64,000 nt of DNA from NCBI GenBank assembly GCA_016215105.1, contig JACRLJ010000033.1, positions 1 to 64,000 of the forward strand. Reading direction: 5' to 3'. The stretch comes from Candidatus Hydrogenedentota bacterium (lineage in GTDB: Bacteria > Hydrogenedentota > Hydrogenedentia > Hydrogenedentales > SLHB01). The notes below the pieces were generated by a model. It was given only the letters and a program-made list of their open reading frames with translations. It was not told where the DNA came from and made no database searches. The position numbers and the translations under genes are program-made. Position 1 is the first letter of the stretch. Each line of letters begins with the position of its first letter. Positions 33,703 through 41,532 of this stretch are shown here, in pieces.

Positions 33703-34157
33703 GAGGCACCGCCGATTCGCGCTTGACGGCGCGCCACCGCTTGCGCCCGGATTCGCTTCTCTTCCTGTGATTCCTTGCTCAACTTATCGAGACGGCGCCG
33801 CTCCCCGAGCTTCTTGGCATGGGTCATATTCTTCGGTTTTAGGCGGTCCGTATACGGCCAGCGGTCCAGGCCGAGCGAGCGAAGCTGTCCCTTTCGGGTA
33901 CACCCCGCGAATAGCGACTTGAATGATTCGTCAAGTTCTTTTGGACTGCAACCGAACGGGGTGTATTCAAGGTTCGTGAGGAAATGCGATATCCGTTCCA
34001 ACACCATGTCGCGGACTTCCTCGCAGGGATCTGAGGTGATGCTTTTCTCGGCAAGTATCTGTTTGAAGAAGTCCCAAACATCAAGCGGGATATCGAATGA
34101 GACTCGGACGGTTGCGGGTGTCTTCGTGGCGGGTGTGGTACTCTGTTTCTTAGCCAT
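33699..34157 (-). CDS. Putative ribbon-helix-helix-like regulator, 152 aa
   Basis: The Ser/Thr/Lys-rich start is followed by ATVRVSFDIPLDVWDFFKQI, which resembles the strand-helix start of ribbon-helix-helix (CopG/Arc) DNA-binding domains. The rest is basic (RLKPKNMTHAKKLGERRRLD) with a Lys/Arg-rich tail. Between integrase and the control region, a regulator of integration or of the palindromic promoter would be logical, but this is inference. I do not recognise the family as a whole. Confidence 0.5.
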   Translation of the reverse strand: MAKKQSTTPATKTPATVRVSFDIPLDVWDFFKQILAEKSITSDPCEEVRDMVLERISHFLTNLEYTPFGCSPKELDESFKSLFAGCTRKGQLRSLGLDRWPYTDRLKPKNMTHAKKLGERRRLDKLSKESQEEKRIRAQAVARRQARIGGAS

Positions 34158-34226
34158 GGTGAAAAGCTCCTTTTTCGTCGTGGTTAGGCCGCCCGGGCGC
34201 TCATACGCCCGCGGTGGCCGCTTTGT

Positions 34227-35498
34227 TTATCCCAGTTTCGAGAATACGTCCAGCGCGCGCCGGGCGTCCACCTCTGCATAGATCTCCGTCGTGGATGCAG
34301 AACTGTGGCCAAGCGCCACCTGTGCGCCCTCAAGTCCAAATTCTTGGCGAATGCGGGTTGCGGCGGTGTGGCGTAATTGGTTTGGCGACCACGATGGAAC
34401 GCCTACCTTCCCATCCGATTCTTTCCGCGCCTTCGTGTCGGCCCGTTCGCATCCGCGCCGGACAGCCTGCGCATACGCCAAGACGCTGTAGCAGTCGCCG
34501 ACTACCCGTGTTGACTTCTTGGCGTTCGGCATTTGGTCGGGGCGCCGGTGGCTTAATGCGGCCGCGTGACGCTCGGCTTCCGCATGACGGGGCGAGAACA
34601 GGAACGCGCCGACGGGCCGCTCCAGCAGCCACGGCTTGAGTATCTCTTGTGCCTTTGGCCCAAAGTACAGGGTACGCGCGCGACCGCGGTAGGCCGTCTT
34701 GTGTTGCGCCAGTTCGGCGGTCCACACGGCGCCTGTGCGGTTGATCATGTTGGCCTTGAGCACAACGACTTCGCCGGGTCTGGCGCCGCTGTATCGCTGC
34801 AATTGCACCATGGCCCAAACTTGCCGCGAGACATACGGCTGGATAGCGTCAACGTGGGCGTCCAGGACGGGCCTCACGGGCTCGGGTTCCTTTGCGAGAC
34901 TCCTACCCCTCTTCAACCCGCCCAGCATCCCCAACGCCACCGCCGCCGCCGCGGGAATCAACTCTTTCGCGGCAGCCCAGCGCCAAGCCAGCTTGACTAC
35001 GCCCGTCATGGCATTGATTGAGGTACGGGCCAACTTCTTGGCGATCCAACGCTCCCGTACTGCGTCCAACTTCGTCGGCCCAAACTGCCCCGCGTCGATA
35101 TCGGCGTAGATCTCGAGCACGCCATTCAGAGCGCTCTGGACGCGCGCGATTTGCCCCGAGGGTGATCCGTCCGCTTTGACGTAGTACGCTTTGGCGTAGT
35201 CCAGAAACATGGCGCACACCTCGGCTACGCTGATATCGGGTTGCGCTGTTTCAGGTGACGTATCGGGCGCGTCGGGGTCTTTGAATGGGTACACATACCC
35301 GCCGCGGCGCCATTTGGAGAGCATGTCGCCGTACTTCTTCTCACAGTCCGGGTCATCCCGTCTGCAAAGGTAGACTTGATGTCCACTGAGCCGGACGAAG
35401 GCGCGGCCCGATGCGGCATGGGTACAGAGCTTTGGTGTCTTCTCTTTCCGCTCGGGCGTTTTGTCGGGATCTGTTTTTGGTACGTTTTTGGGTAGCAT
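34227..35498 (-). CDS. int: Tyrosine-type site-specific integrase
   Basis: A 423-residue tyrosine recombinase. A basic N-terminal arm-binding region (LPKNVPKTDPDKTPERKEKT) is followed by a SAM-like core-binding domain (about 90-185). The catalytic domain has R in LQRYSGARPGEVV (about 238), the H-x-x-R box in NQLRHTAATRI (about 376), H in ALGHSSASTTEIY and the nucleophile Y in TEIYAEVD (about 405). The ATG at 35498 has GGAGG seven bases upstream. It lies next to the intact tRNA-Arg, which it presumably targets, with an inverted repeat (35521-35536) just upstream. Confidence 0.92.
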   Translation of the reverse strand: MLPKNVPKTDPDKTPERKEKTPKLCTHAASGRAFVRLSGHQVYLCRRDDPDCEKKYGDMLSKWRRGGYVYPFKDPDAPDTSPETAQPDISVAEVCAMFLDYAKAYYVKADGSPSGQIARVQSALNGVLEIYADIDAGQFGPTKLDAVRERWIAKKLARTSINAMTGVVKLAWRWAAAKELIPAAAAVALGMLGGLKRGRSLAKEPEPVRPVLDAHVDAIQPYVSRQVWAMVQLQRYSGARPGEVVVLKANMINRTGAVWTAELAQHKTAYRGRARTLYFGPKAQEILKPWLLERPVGAFLFSPRHAEAERHAAALSHRRPDQMPNAKKSTRVVGDCYSVLAYAQAVRRGCERADTKARKESDGKVGVPSWSPNQLRHTAATRIRQEFGLEGAQVALGHSSASTTEIYAEVDARRALDVFSKLG

Positions 35499-35520
35499 GT
35501 GCGAACCTCCAAGGGTGCGA

Positions 35521-35536
35521 TTGGTACGAATACCAA
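35521..35536. promoter_or_regulatory. Inverted repeat upstream of integrase
   Basis: TTGGTA (35521-35526) and TACCAA (35531-35536) flank a CGAA centre, 22 bp before the integrase start and about 75 bp from the att site. It may be an operator or an integrase/excisionase arm site. Confidence 0.4.
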
Positions 35537-35610
35537 CCATTTCCGTGAGTTCGTCCGCACTGCCACGCTGGCAGGTATCAAGCTAAGTGCTTGATTCGGC
35601 AGGATTTAAT

Positions 35611-35660
35611 TAATGGCGCGCTCGAAAGGATTTGAACCTTCGACACCTGGCTCCGGAGGC
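35611..35660. repeat. Integrase-proximal attachment site (att)
   Basis: Fifty bases identical to 23596-23645. Here the repeat is joined to the tRNA 5' half and rebuilds a complete tRNA-Arg. Confidence 0.85.
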
Positions 35661-35689
35661 CAGTGCTCTATCCACTGAGCTACGAGCGC
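35614..35689 (-). tRNA. tRNA-Arg (anticodon CCG), integration target
   Basis: A full cloverleaf on the minus strand: acceptor GCGCTCG/CGAGCGC, D arm GCTC-AGTGGATA-GAGC, anticodon stem CTGGC/GCCAG with loop CTCCGGA (anticodon CCG), T arm GAAGG-TTCAAAT-CCTTT, discriminator G and encoded CCA. The 3' part lies inside the att repeat, so the element restores the gene on integration. Confidence 0.93.
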
Positions 35690-35818
35690 ACTGCGCAACG
35701 GGTTACCCCTTTGCAGAGCGTAGTCTATCACAGGGTCCTGGAGATTGTCCACCTGGATCACGCGCACAAAGAAGCGCGTGCGCTGCCTGCCGCGTTCTGG
35801 GAGCGATGGCCCACGCCG

Positions 35819-36610
35819 TCACAGTCGCGATACGCCAAACCCGCCGCCGACCTCGATGACCGCGCCGGTCGCATAGTCGAAATAGCCTTCGGCGAGCGCC
35901 ACGACGGCCTTGCCTACGTCTTCTTGTGTACCCCATCTCTGTTGTAGCAGTATACCGTCTGCGATCAGTTTGTCGTATTTCGCCTGTACCCCCGCAGTCA
36001 TGTCGGTGGAGATAATTCCGGGCCGGATTTCGTACACGTTGATACCGTGCTCGGCGAGGCGCACCGCGAAGTTTTGCGCAGTCATACTCAAGCCGGCCTT
36101 GCTGACGCAGTACTCGGCGCGGTTGGGGCTGGCCGTGTTTGCGGAGATGCTGGTGACAAACACCAGTTTTGGCGGGTAGGCTGTTCTGCCGGCCTGTAAT
36201 TGCTTCACCATTTGATTTGCGATGGATTGCGCAAGGAAGAACGGTCCGCGCAAATTGATCTGGATCAAGCGGTCAAAGCTCTCTTCGGTCGTTTCCAATA
36301 TGTCGAGCCGTTGTAGCGGGGCGACCCCGGCGTTGCTCACGAAGAGGTCGATTCCTCCGAGAGTATCGACAGCCGCCTCGATCAACCGAGCGTGGCCGGC
36401 GCAATTGGCGACATCGCTTACTATCGGTAGAAAGCGCTGCCCCAACGCCTCGACTCGAGCCTTGACCTCGTACAGCCCTGTCTCGGTGTTGCTAGGATCG
36501 GCCTTCGTCGCCGTTGCCACGATGTCGTATCCGTGTTCCGCCAGCGAAAGCGCGATACCGCGCCCAATTCCACGGCTGGCGCCGGTGATGAGCGCTACCG
36601 CTTTGGCCAT
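35819..36610 (-). CDS. Short-chain dehydrogenase/reductase (3-ketoacyl-ACP reductase-like)
   Basis: A 263-residue classical SDR. The cofactor loop GASRGIG is at 10-16, SNAGVAP marks the NAG motif, and the catalytic set is in FVTSISANTAS (Ser) and YCVSKAG (Tyr-Lys). Substrate may be a ketoacyl-ACP or a sugar; it cannot be fixed from sequence. The start at 36610 (MAKAVALITG) follows AGGAAC; the longer frame upstream runs through a repeat array (36628-36683) and is rejected. The gene lies divergent to the four-helix-bundle gene. Confidence 0.88.
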   Translation of the reverse strand: MAKAVALITGASRGIGRGIALSLAEHGYDIVATATKADPSNTETGLYEVKARVEALGQRFLPIVSDVANCAGHARLIEAAVDTLGGIDLFVSNAGVAPLQRLDILETTEESFDRLIQINLRGPFFLAQSIANQMVKQLQAGRTAYPPKLVFVTSISANTASPNRAEYCVSKAGLSMTAQNFAVRLAEHGINVYEIRPGIISTDMTAGVQAKYDKLIADGILLQQRWGTQEDVGKAVVALAEGYFDYATGAVIEVGGGFGVSRL

Positions 36611-36627
36611 GTTGGGTTGGTTCCTTT

Positions 36628-36683
36628 CAGGGTCTGGGGTACAGGGTACAGGGTCTGGGGTACAGGGTACAGGGTACAGGGTG
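36628..36683. repeat. Period-7 array of CAGGGTA units (left copy)
   Basis: Eight heptamers in phase: CAGGGTC, TGGGGTA, CAGGGTA, CAGGGTC, TGGGGTA, CAGGGTA, CAGGGTA, CAGGGTG. An inverted, shorter array of the same family lies at 37195-37224, on the other side of the four-helix-bundle gene. Confidence 0.75.
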
Positions 36684-36809
36684 CGAAATGCACGGGTCAT
36701 GTTGTACGGTAGGGTAAGTTCCACGTGGGCGATTATTGGTCGTGATGCGAGGGTGTCTTCTTGCGAAGGCCCAAATCACTTACGAAGCAGTGACCTTCGA
36801 GGGAAGAGC

Positions 36810-37199
36810 ATGGGACTAAAGAATTACCGGGAATTGGATGCCTGGCAGAAGGCTATGGATTTGGTAGAATCCGTTTACCGCCTCACAGCTGTGTTCCCTC
36901 CGCACGAGAGATATGGACTCGCTGGCCAAGCACAACGGGCTGCTGTTTCCATACCCGCAAATATCGCTGAGGGATACGGTCGAATACACCGAGGCGACTA
37001 CTTGCATCACCTTTCTATCTCCAGCGGTTCGTTGGCCGAATTGGAGACTCACCTGACCATTGCTGTTCGCTTGAATTACGTTCCGCGGGAAGACGCAGTC
37101 GAAACCTGGGGCCACGTCCGAGAGACCGGCAAACTCCTTACGAAACTGATGCAATCGCTAGACGCGAAACAAAAGCCGTCTCGACCGAAGAAGACCTGA
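36810..37199 (+). CDS. Four-helix-bundle protein (23S rRNA IVS / bAvd-like family)
   Basis: A 129-residue member of the four-helix-bundle (IVS-encoded, TIGR02436-like) family. Hallmarks are YRELDAWQKAMDLVESVYRL, the RYGLAGQAQRAAVSIPANIA segment with EGYGR, and a helical end LLTKLMQSLDAK. Relatives are found in 23S rRNA intervening sequences and, as Avd, with diversity-generating retroelements; a role as a nucleic-acid-binding accessory is known only for Avd. No reverse transcriptase or template repeat lies nearby. A GAGGGAAG site fixes the start. The stop codon lies within the first heptamer of the right-hand array. Confidence 0.85.
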   Translation: MGLKNYRELDAWQKAMDLVESVYRLTAVFPPHERYGLAGQAQRAAVSIPANIAEGYGRIHRGDYLHHLSISSGSLAELETHLTIAVRLNYVPREDAVETWGHVRETGKLLTKLMQSLDAKQKPSRPKKT

Positions 37200-37224
37200 A
37201 CCCCAGACCCTGAACCCTGAACCC
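37195..37224. repeat. Period-7 array (right copy, inverted)
   Basis: Read on the minus strand, this is the heptamer family CAGGGTT, CAGGGTC, TGGGGTT, so it is an inverted relative of the array at 36628-36683. It begins within the stop codon of the four-helix-bundle gene. Confidence 0.65.
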
Positions 37225-37264
37225 GGCGCTTGACACCGCGACACGGTAGGTGACAGTCTTGTCC

Positions 37265-38020
37265 ATGCTCATGATTCAGTCGGAGAACCTTCGGAAGGTG
37301 TTTCATGCCTCGCGCGGCAGGACAGTGGAAGCCGTGCGCGGCGCGACGTTCTCCGTCGCTGCGGGCGAAATCTTTGGTCTACTCGGACCGAACGGAGCCG
37401 GTAAGACCACGCTCTTGCGTATGCTGGGGACGATCATTACTCCCTCGTCCGGTCACTGTTGGATTGCGGGTAATCGAACCGATTTGGCGACCGATGAGGT
37501 GCGTCATCACATCGGGTTCCTGTCCGGTAATACCAAGCTTTATGGACGCCTGACCGCACGGGAACTGTTGCGGTACTTTGGCCGGCTCTACGGCATGCCC
37601 GACCCGGCGATCGCGAAGCGTTCCGAGGAATTGGCTGCAATGCTGGGTATGGGTGAGTTCATGGAGAGGCGTTGCGACACGTTGTCCACCGGGCAGAGCC
37701 AAAAGGTCTCCATCGCGCGCGTGCTCTTGCACGATCCGGAAGTCCTCATTCTGGACGAGCCGACGCTGGGGCTTGACATCATGACCAGCACGACGATTCT
37801 CGATTTCATTCTCGACGCCAAACGCCGGGGGCACTGCATAATCTTCTCGACGCACTACATGTCAGAGGCCGAACTTCTCTGCGACCGGGTCGGCCTCATC
37901 TACAACGGTTCGTTGCTGGCCATCGGGACCAAGCAGGAACTCTATGAGGCCACGGGAACGGACAATATACAGGCTGCGTTTCTTGCCATGGTCGGCGCCG
38001 AGGAGCGCAAGCACGCATGA
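37265..38020 (+). CDS. ABC transporter ATP-binding protein (NatA-like)
   Basis: A 251-residue ABC ATPase. Walker A is GPNGAGKTT (41-49), the signature is LSTGQSQKV, and Walker B is VLILDEPTLGLD, followed by the switch histidine in FSTHYMSEAE. The domain is closest to NatA/CcmA-type subunits that pair with ABC-2 permeases. The exact start is uncertain: ATG 37265 or 37271, or GTG 37250. Its stop overlaps the start of the permease-protease fusion gene (ATGA), so the two form one exporter. Confidence 0.9.
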   Translation: MLMIQSENLRKVFHASRGRTVEAVRGATFSVAAGEIFGLLGPNGAGKTTLLRMLGTIITPSSGHCWIAGNRTDLATDEVRHHIGFLSGNTKLYGRLTARELLRYFGRLYGMPDPAIAKRSEELAAMLGMGEFMERRCDTLSTGQSQKVSIARVLLHDPEVLILDEPTLGLDIMTSTTILDFILDAKRRGHCIIFSTHYMSEAELLCDRVGLIYNGSLLAIGTKQELYEATGTDNIQAAFLAMVGAEERKHA

Positions 38021-40041
38021 ATCTGCGCACCGCCAAGACCATCTTCTTCAAAGAACTGCTCGACACACTCCGCGACAAACGCACGCTCATAGCCATGTTG
38101 GGCGTGCCCGTCGTGCTCTATCCCGCGCTGTTCATCTTCGGCGCGCAGGCCATGGTGGTTCAGCAAGACACGCTCGTCAAGACGCCTTCGCGCGTGGTGG
38201 TGCAAGCATCCGACCCGCAAGTCGTCCAGTGGATTAGCGGTATGCCCATGATCCAACTCGCCGAAGCGAAATTTCCGAGCGAGAGTATGTTCGCGGGCGA
38301 AATCGACGCGATCATCGTCGCCCAAGGCAACACTTCCGCGATGCTTCAGCTAGGGACACCGGCGAAGATCGATATTCAGTACGATGCGACCGAACCCGCC
38401 TCGCGCGAGGCGCAACGACGCCTCAGCAAGGGCCTGGAAAAGCATTTCGAGCGCCTCTTGAACGAGCGCATCGCGGCGCGCGGACTGCCTGCCGATTTCG
38501 CGCTTCCATTGAAAATTGGGTCCAAGGACATCGCACCCCCGGCGAAATCCACCGGAACCATACTCGGCATGATCCTGCCCATGATCATGGTCGTCATGCT
38601 CGGGGTTGGCGCGTTTTATCCGGCGATCGATATCACAGCCGGTGAAAAAGAACGCGGCACCTTCGAGACGCTTCTGTCCACGCCCACCACAAAGCTCGAA
38701 ATCGTGTTCGGAAAGTTCCTGACGATCTTCTTGCTTTCGCTGCTTACCGGCGTGCTCAATCTCGCCAGCCTGACCCTGACGTTTGCGTTCCAGCTTACCC
38801 AGATACAGGACAGCATTGGCGCGTTTGAAATTCATTTGCCCGCCGCAACGGTGGCGCTGATTTTTCTGCTGATGGCGCCGTTGGCGTTTTTTATCAGCGC
38901 GGCCATGATGTCCATCGCAGTCTTGGCGCGGAATTTCAAGGAGGCGCAGAATTTCGTCACGCCTTTCTTTGCGGTGATTATGTTTCCGTCCATGTTCGCG
39001 TCCCTTCCCGGCGTGAAACTGACCGCCGCCATGCAGTTGGCGCCCATCGCCAACGTGGCTCTCCTGTTCAAAGACCTCATGACCGGCAAGAGCGACGTGC
39101 AATCGGTTTTCGTGGTTCTGGTGAGCACCGCGGTGTATGCCGTTCTCGCGCTACTCTTTGCCGCGTGGGTCTTTCAACGCGAAGAGGTCATTCTCTCCGA
39201 AGATCGCGGCATTCCGTTAACCCTTCGGAGATCGGAATTCACGCCGGAACCCGCTCCGAGCATGGGGTTGGCGCTATTTCTCTTTGCGCTGGTGTTTATA
39301 CTGATCTTCTATCTCGGAACATACGTTCAGTCACAAAATGCAATATCAGGAACCCTGATAACCCAATGGGGCATTATCCTGGCCCCCACCGTAGTCATCC
39401 TATGGTTTGTTCGCGTCGATATTGTGCGCGCGCTGAGCCTGCGCCTGCCATCCTTCGGGGCTTCAGTCGCGACACTCTTGATGGCGCTGGCGTGGGTGGT
39501 GCTAATTCTGCAGATTTCAATCTGGCAAAACCGCGTGCTGCCTATGCCCGAGGAAATGGCTCGCCAGATGGAGGAACTTCTCCAGCTCGACAATCCCGAT
39601 GTGAGCATCGTCCTCATTCTGTTCGCGTTCGCCCTCTCCCCCGCTATTTGCGAGGATGCGCTCTGCCGTGGCGCGCTATTCTCGGGCCTGCGCCGGAGAA
39701 TGCCCGACTGGGTTGCCGTACTGGCGGTCGCGGCGCTGTTTGGCTTGCTCCACATGGTCGTTTACCGCGTACTGACGACGGCGATCAGTGGCGCGGTGCT
39801 GGGTTACATCGTCTGGCGGTCACGCTCGCTCTATGCCAGTATCGCTGCGCATTTCATCAACAACGCGGTCGCGTTGCTTGCCAGCACCGGGCAATTGCCC
39901 CAGTCTGTGGGGGTACTCTGGACCGACGAACGTTATCAAAAGAGCGGCTTGCCGGTTCCGGCGTTGCTTGGAGCCCTAGCGGTGTTTGGAGCCGGAGTTG
40001 TCCTGATGGAATGGACGGCGAGGCGCAATAGGGCGGCTTAG
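38017..40041 (+). CDS. ABC-2 permease fused to CPBP-family intramembrane protease
   Basis: A 674-residue membrane protein. The N-terminal half is a NatB-type ABC-2 permease: one membrane segment (about 25-45), a long extracytoplasmic domain (about 46-175) and a multi-pass part with DITAGEKERGTFETLLSTP, the classical ABC-2 motif. The C-terminal quarter is a CPBP (Abi/CAAX-like) protease: ICEDALCRGALFSG (about 543-556), ALFGLLHM (about 572) and AHFINNAV (about 610). The usual EExxxR motif is EDxxxR here. The fusion is known from planctomycete-like genomes; the Asp substitution is odd but may be tolerated. The exported substrate is unknown. Confidence 0.85.
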   Translation: MNLRTAKTIFFKELLDTLRDKRTLIAMLGVPVVLYPALFIFGAQAMVVQQDTLVKTPSRVVVQASDPQVVQWISGMPMIQLAEAKFPSESMFAGEIDAIIVAQGNTSAMLQLGTPAKIDIQYDATEPASREAQRRLSKGLEKHFERLLNERIAARGLPADFALPLKIGSKDIAPPAKSTGTILGMILPMIMVVMLGVGAFYPAIDITAGEKERGTFETLLSTPTTKLEIVFGKFLTIFLLSLLTGVLNLASLTLTFAFQLTQIQDSIGAFEIHLPAATVALIFLLMAPLAFFISAAMMSIAVLARNFKEAQNFVTPFFAVIMFPSMFASLPGVKLTAAMQLAPIANVALLFKDLMTGKSDVQSVFVVLVSTAVYAVLALLFAAWVFQREEVILSEDRGIPLTLRRSEFTPEPAPSMGLALFLFALVFILIFYLGTYVQSQNAISGTLITQWGIILAPTVVILWFVRVDIVRALSLRLPSFGASVATLLMALAWVVLILQISIWQNRVLPMPEEMARQMEELLQLDNPDVSIVLILFAFALSPAICEDALCRGALFSGLRRRMPDWVAVLAVAALFGLLHMVVYRVLTTAISGAVLGYIVWRSRSLYASIAAHFINNAVALLASTGQLPQSVGVLWTDERYQKSGLPVPALLGALAVFGAGVVLMEWTARRNRAA

Positions 40042-40058
40042 GCGCAAGGTGGGGGGAT

Positions 40059-40094
40059 CAGACGGATCGGACCGATCTGACTGATCGGACTGGT
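40059..40094. repeat. Period-9 array (CGGACNGAT type)
   Basis: Four 9-base units: CAGACGGAT, CGGACCGAT, CTGACTGAT, CGGACTGGT. It shares 15 bases (CAGACGGATCGGACC) with the array at 41533. It is followed by a GC hairpin (about 40129-40149, GGCGGCT with AGCCGCC) that may end the ABC transcript. Confidence 0.6.
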
Positions 40095-40264
40095 CGGTTA
40101 CTGCATCCCGCCGGGCCAGCGCCCGGATCGGCGGCTGAGGCGAGCCGCCGCTATTCTGCCACGCGCGCGGGTGCGAGGTCTTCGCGTTTTCTGGTCTGCA
40201 TACCCCTGTTTATGGTATGAATGTGCCTGTTTCGACGCACTCTGGGAAAGGAAATCTAGGACAC

Positions 40265-41524
40265 ATGATGGAAGAATTGTCTTTTCTTACAGAAGATCAG
40301 GTCCGTGCGATCCAGGCGCAATTTGGCACACCGGTCTACGTTTATGACCAAGAGACTTTGGAAAAACAGGCCAAGACTGTGGTGACCATGCCGAACGCCT
40401 ACGGTCTGACCGCGCGTTACGCAATGAAAGCGCTGCCGAACGCGTCCATCATTCGCGTGTTGACCGCTATGGGACTGCACATCGACGCGAGCAGCGCCTT
40501 CGAGGCGGAGCGCGCGATGAAGGCCGGCGTGCCGCCCTCCCGTATTCAACTCACGGCGCAGCAATTGCCGGAAAGTCTCAGGGGGCTGGTCGAGAAGGGC
40601 GTGCTCTTCAACGCGTGCTCCATCCACCAACTCGATACGTACGGACGTATGTTTCCCGGCGCGGAGGCGTGCATTCGCGTCAACCCGGGACTTGGCTCGG
40701 GCCACAGTAACCGCACCAACGTCGGCGGGCCGTCGTCGAGCTTCGGCATCTGGCACGAGCACCTCGATCAGGTGTTCGCAACGCTGAAGAAGCATGGCCT
40801 CCGCCTTACGCGCATGCACTCCCACATCGGATCGGGCGCGGACCCGGAGACGTGGCATCGCTGCGCGCGGATGTCTCTGGACATCGCCGCGAAGCTTCCC
40901 GACGTCCATACGCTGAGCCTTGGCGGCGGCTACAAGGTCGGCCGCATGAAGGGTGAAGCCAGCACGGACCTGCACGTGATTGGGCGGGTGATTGTGCAGG
41001 ATTTCGAGGATTTCTATAGGACCCATGGGCGCAAACTGCATCTCGAAATCGAGCCCGGCACCTACCTCGTCGCCAATGCGGGCGCCATCGTAACAACCAT
41101 CATCGATGTGACGGAAACCGGCGCCGACGGATATTCGTTTATCAAGATTGACAGCGGCATGACCGAAGTCGTTCGCCCCGCGATGTACGGCGCACAGCAT
41201 CCCATTGTGGTCGTGCCCAAGACGGTGGAAGCGCGGGGAACGAAAGAGTACCTTGTAGCCGGGCACTGCTGTGAGAGCGGAGACATTCTCACGCCGGAAC
41301 GGGACAATCCGGAAGGGCTTCAGCCCCGGCAGTCGACGGAAGCGAAGATCGGCGATGCGCCCGTAATCGGCGGAGCGGGGGCGTATTGTGCAGGTATGTC
41401 GTCCAAGAACTACAACTCGTTCCCCGAGGCCCCGGAAGTGCTGCTTTCCCGCGACGGTAAGCTCACTCTGATTCGCAAGCGCCAGACCTTAGAGCAGATA
41501 GTTCAGAACGAGGCAGCCGGTTAA
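40265..41524 (+). CDS. lysA: Diaminopimelate decarboxylase
   Basis: A 419-residue fold-III PLP decarboxylase of the LysA family, which makes lysine from meso-diaminopimelate. The PLP lysine is in RYAMKALPN (about 54); HSHIGSGAD, LSLGGGYKVG (phosphate-binding Gly stretch), EPGTYLV and the active-site CCESGD (about 340) are all present. The start at 40265 (MMEELSFLTED) is preferred, since an AGGA precedes it; an in-frame ATG at 40217 would add 16 residues. Relatives acting on other amino acids share this plan, so substrate specificity is likely but not certain. Confidence 0.85.
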   Translation: MMEELSFLTEDQVRAIQAQFGTPVYVYDQETLEKQAKTVVTMPNAYGLTARYAMKALPNASIIRVLTAMGLHIDASSAFEAERAMKAGVPPSRIQLTAQQLPESLRGLVEKGVLFNACSIHQLDTYGRMFPGAEACIRVNPGLGSGHSNRTNVGGPSSSFGIWHEHLDQVFATLKKHGLRLTRMHSHIGSGADPETWHRCARMSLDIAAKLPDVHTLSLGGGYKVGRMKGEASTDLHVIGRVIVQDFEDFYRTHGRKLHLEIEPGTYLVANAGAIVTTIIDVTETGADGYSFIKIDSGMTEVVRPAMYGAQHPIVVVPKTVEARGTKEYLVAGHCCESGDILTPERDNPEGLQPRQSTEAKIGDAPVIGGAGAYCAGMSSKNYNSFPEAPEVLLSRDGKLTLIRKRQTLEQIVQNEAAG

Positions 41525-41532
41525 CGGGCTAT

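Larger units (their letters stand above)
23596..35660. mobile_element. Integrated element in tRNA-Arg: 12.0-kb phage-like or satellite element
   Basis: The element is bounded by 50-bp perfect direct repeats (23596-23645 and 35611-35660) equal to the 3' part of tRNA-Arg(CCG). A tyrosine integrase lies next to the intact tRNA, as is normal for tRNA-targeted integration. All its genes are on the minus strand: integrase, a RHH-like regulator, a small coupled ORF, HTH protein, prim-pol, helicase-like protein, small unknowns, gp10-like protein, possible chaperone and tape measure protein. No terminase, portal, protease, capsid, major tail protein or lysis gene is recognisable. It is either a reduced prophage or a satellite that borrows structural parts. 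I see no frameshift or stop inside its recognisable genes. Confidence 0.85.

Noticed and set aside
35819..36724. Longer N-terminus for the SDR gene
   Set aside because: The extra residues (VPCTPDPVPCTPDP) are the translation of the heptamer array; the Rossmann start and ribosome binding site place the start at 36610.
36810..37199. Four-helix-bundle gene considered as Avd of a diversity-generating retroelement
   Set aside because: No reverse transcriptase, no template/variable repeat pair and no C-type lectin target gene is visible in the surrounding sequence.
39165..40031. A 288-codon plus-strand frame inside the ABC permease/CPBP gene
   Set aside because: It overlaps the CPBP domain in a different frame, is Arg/Pro-rich and has no recognisable domain.
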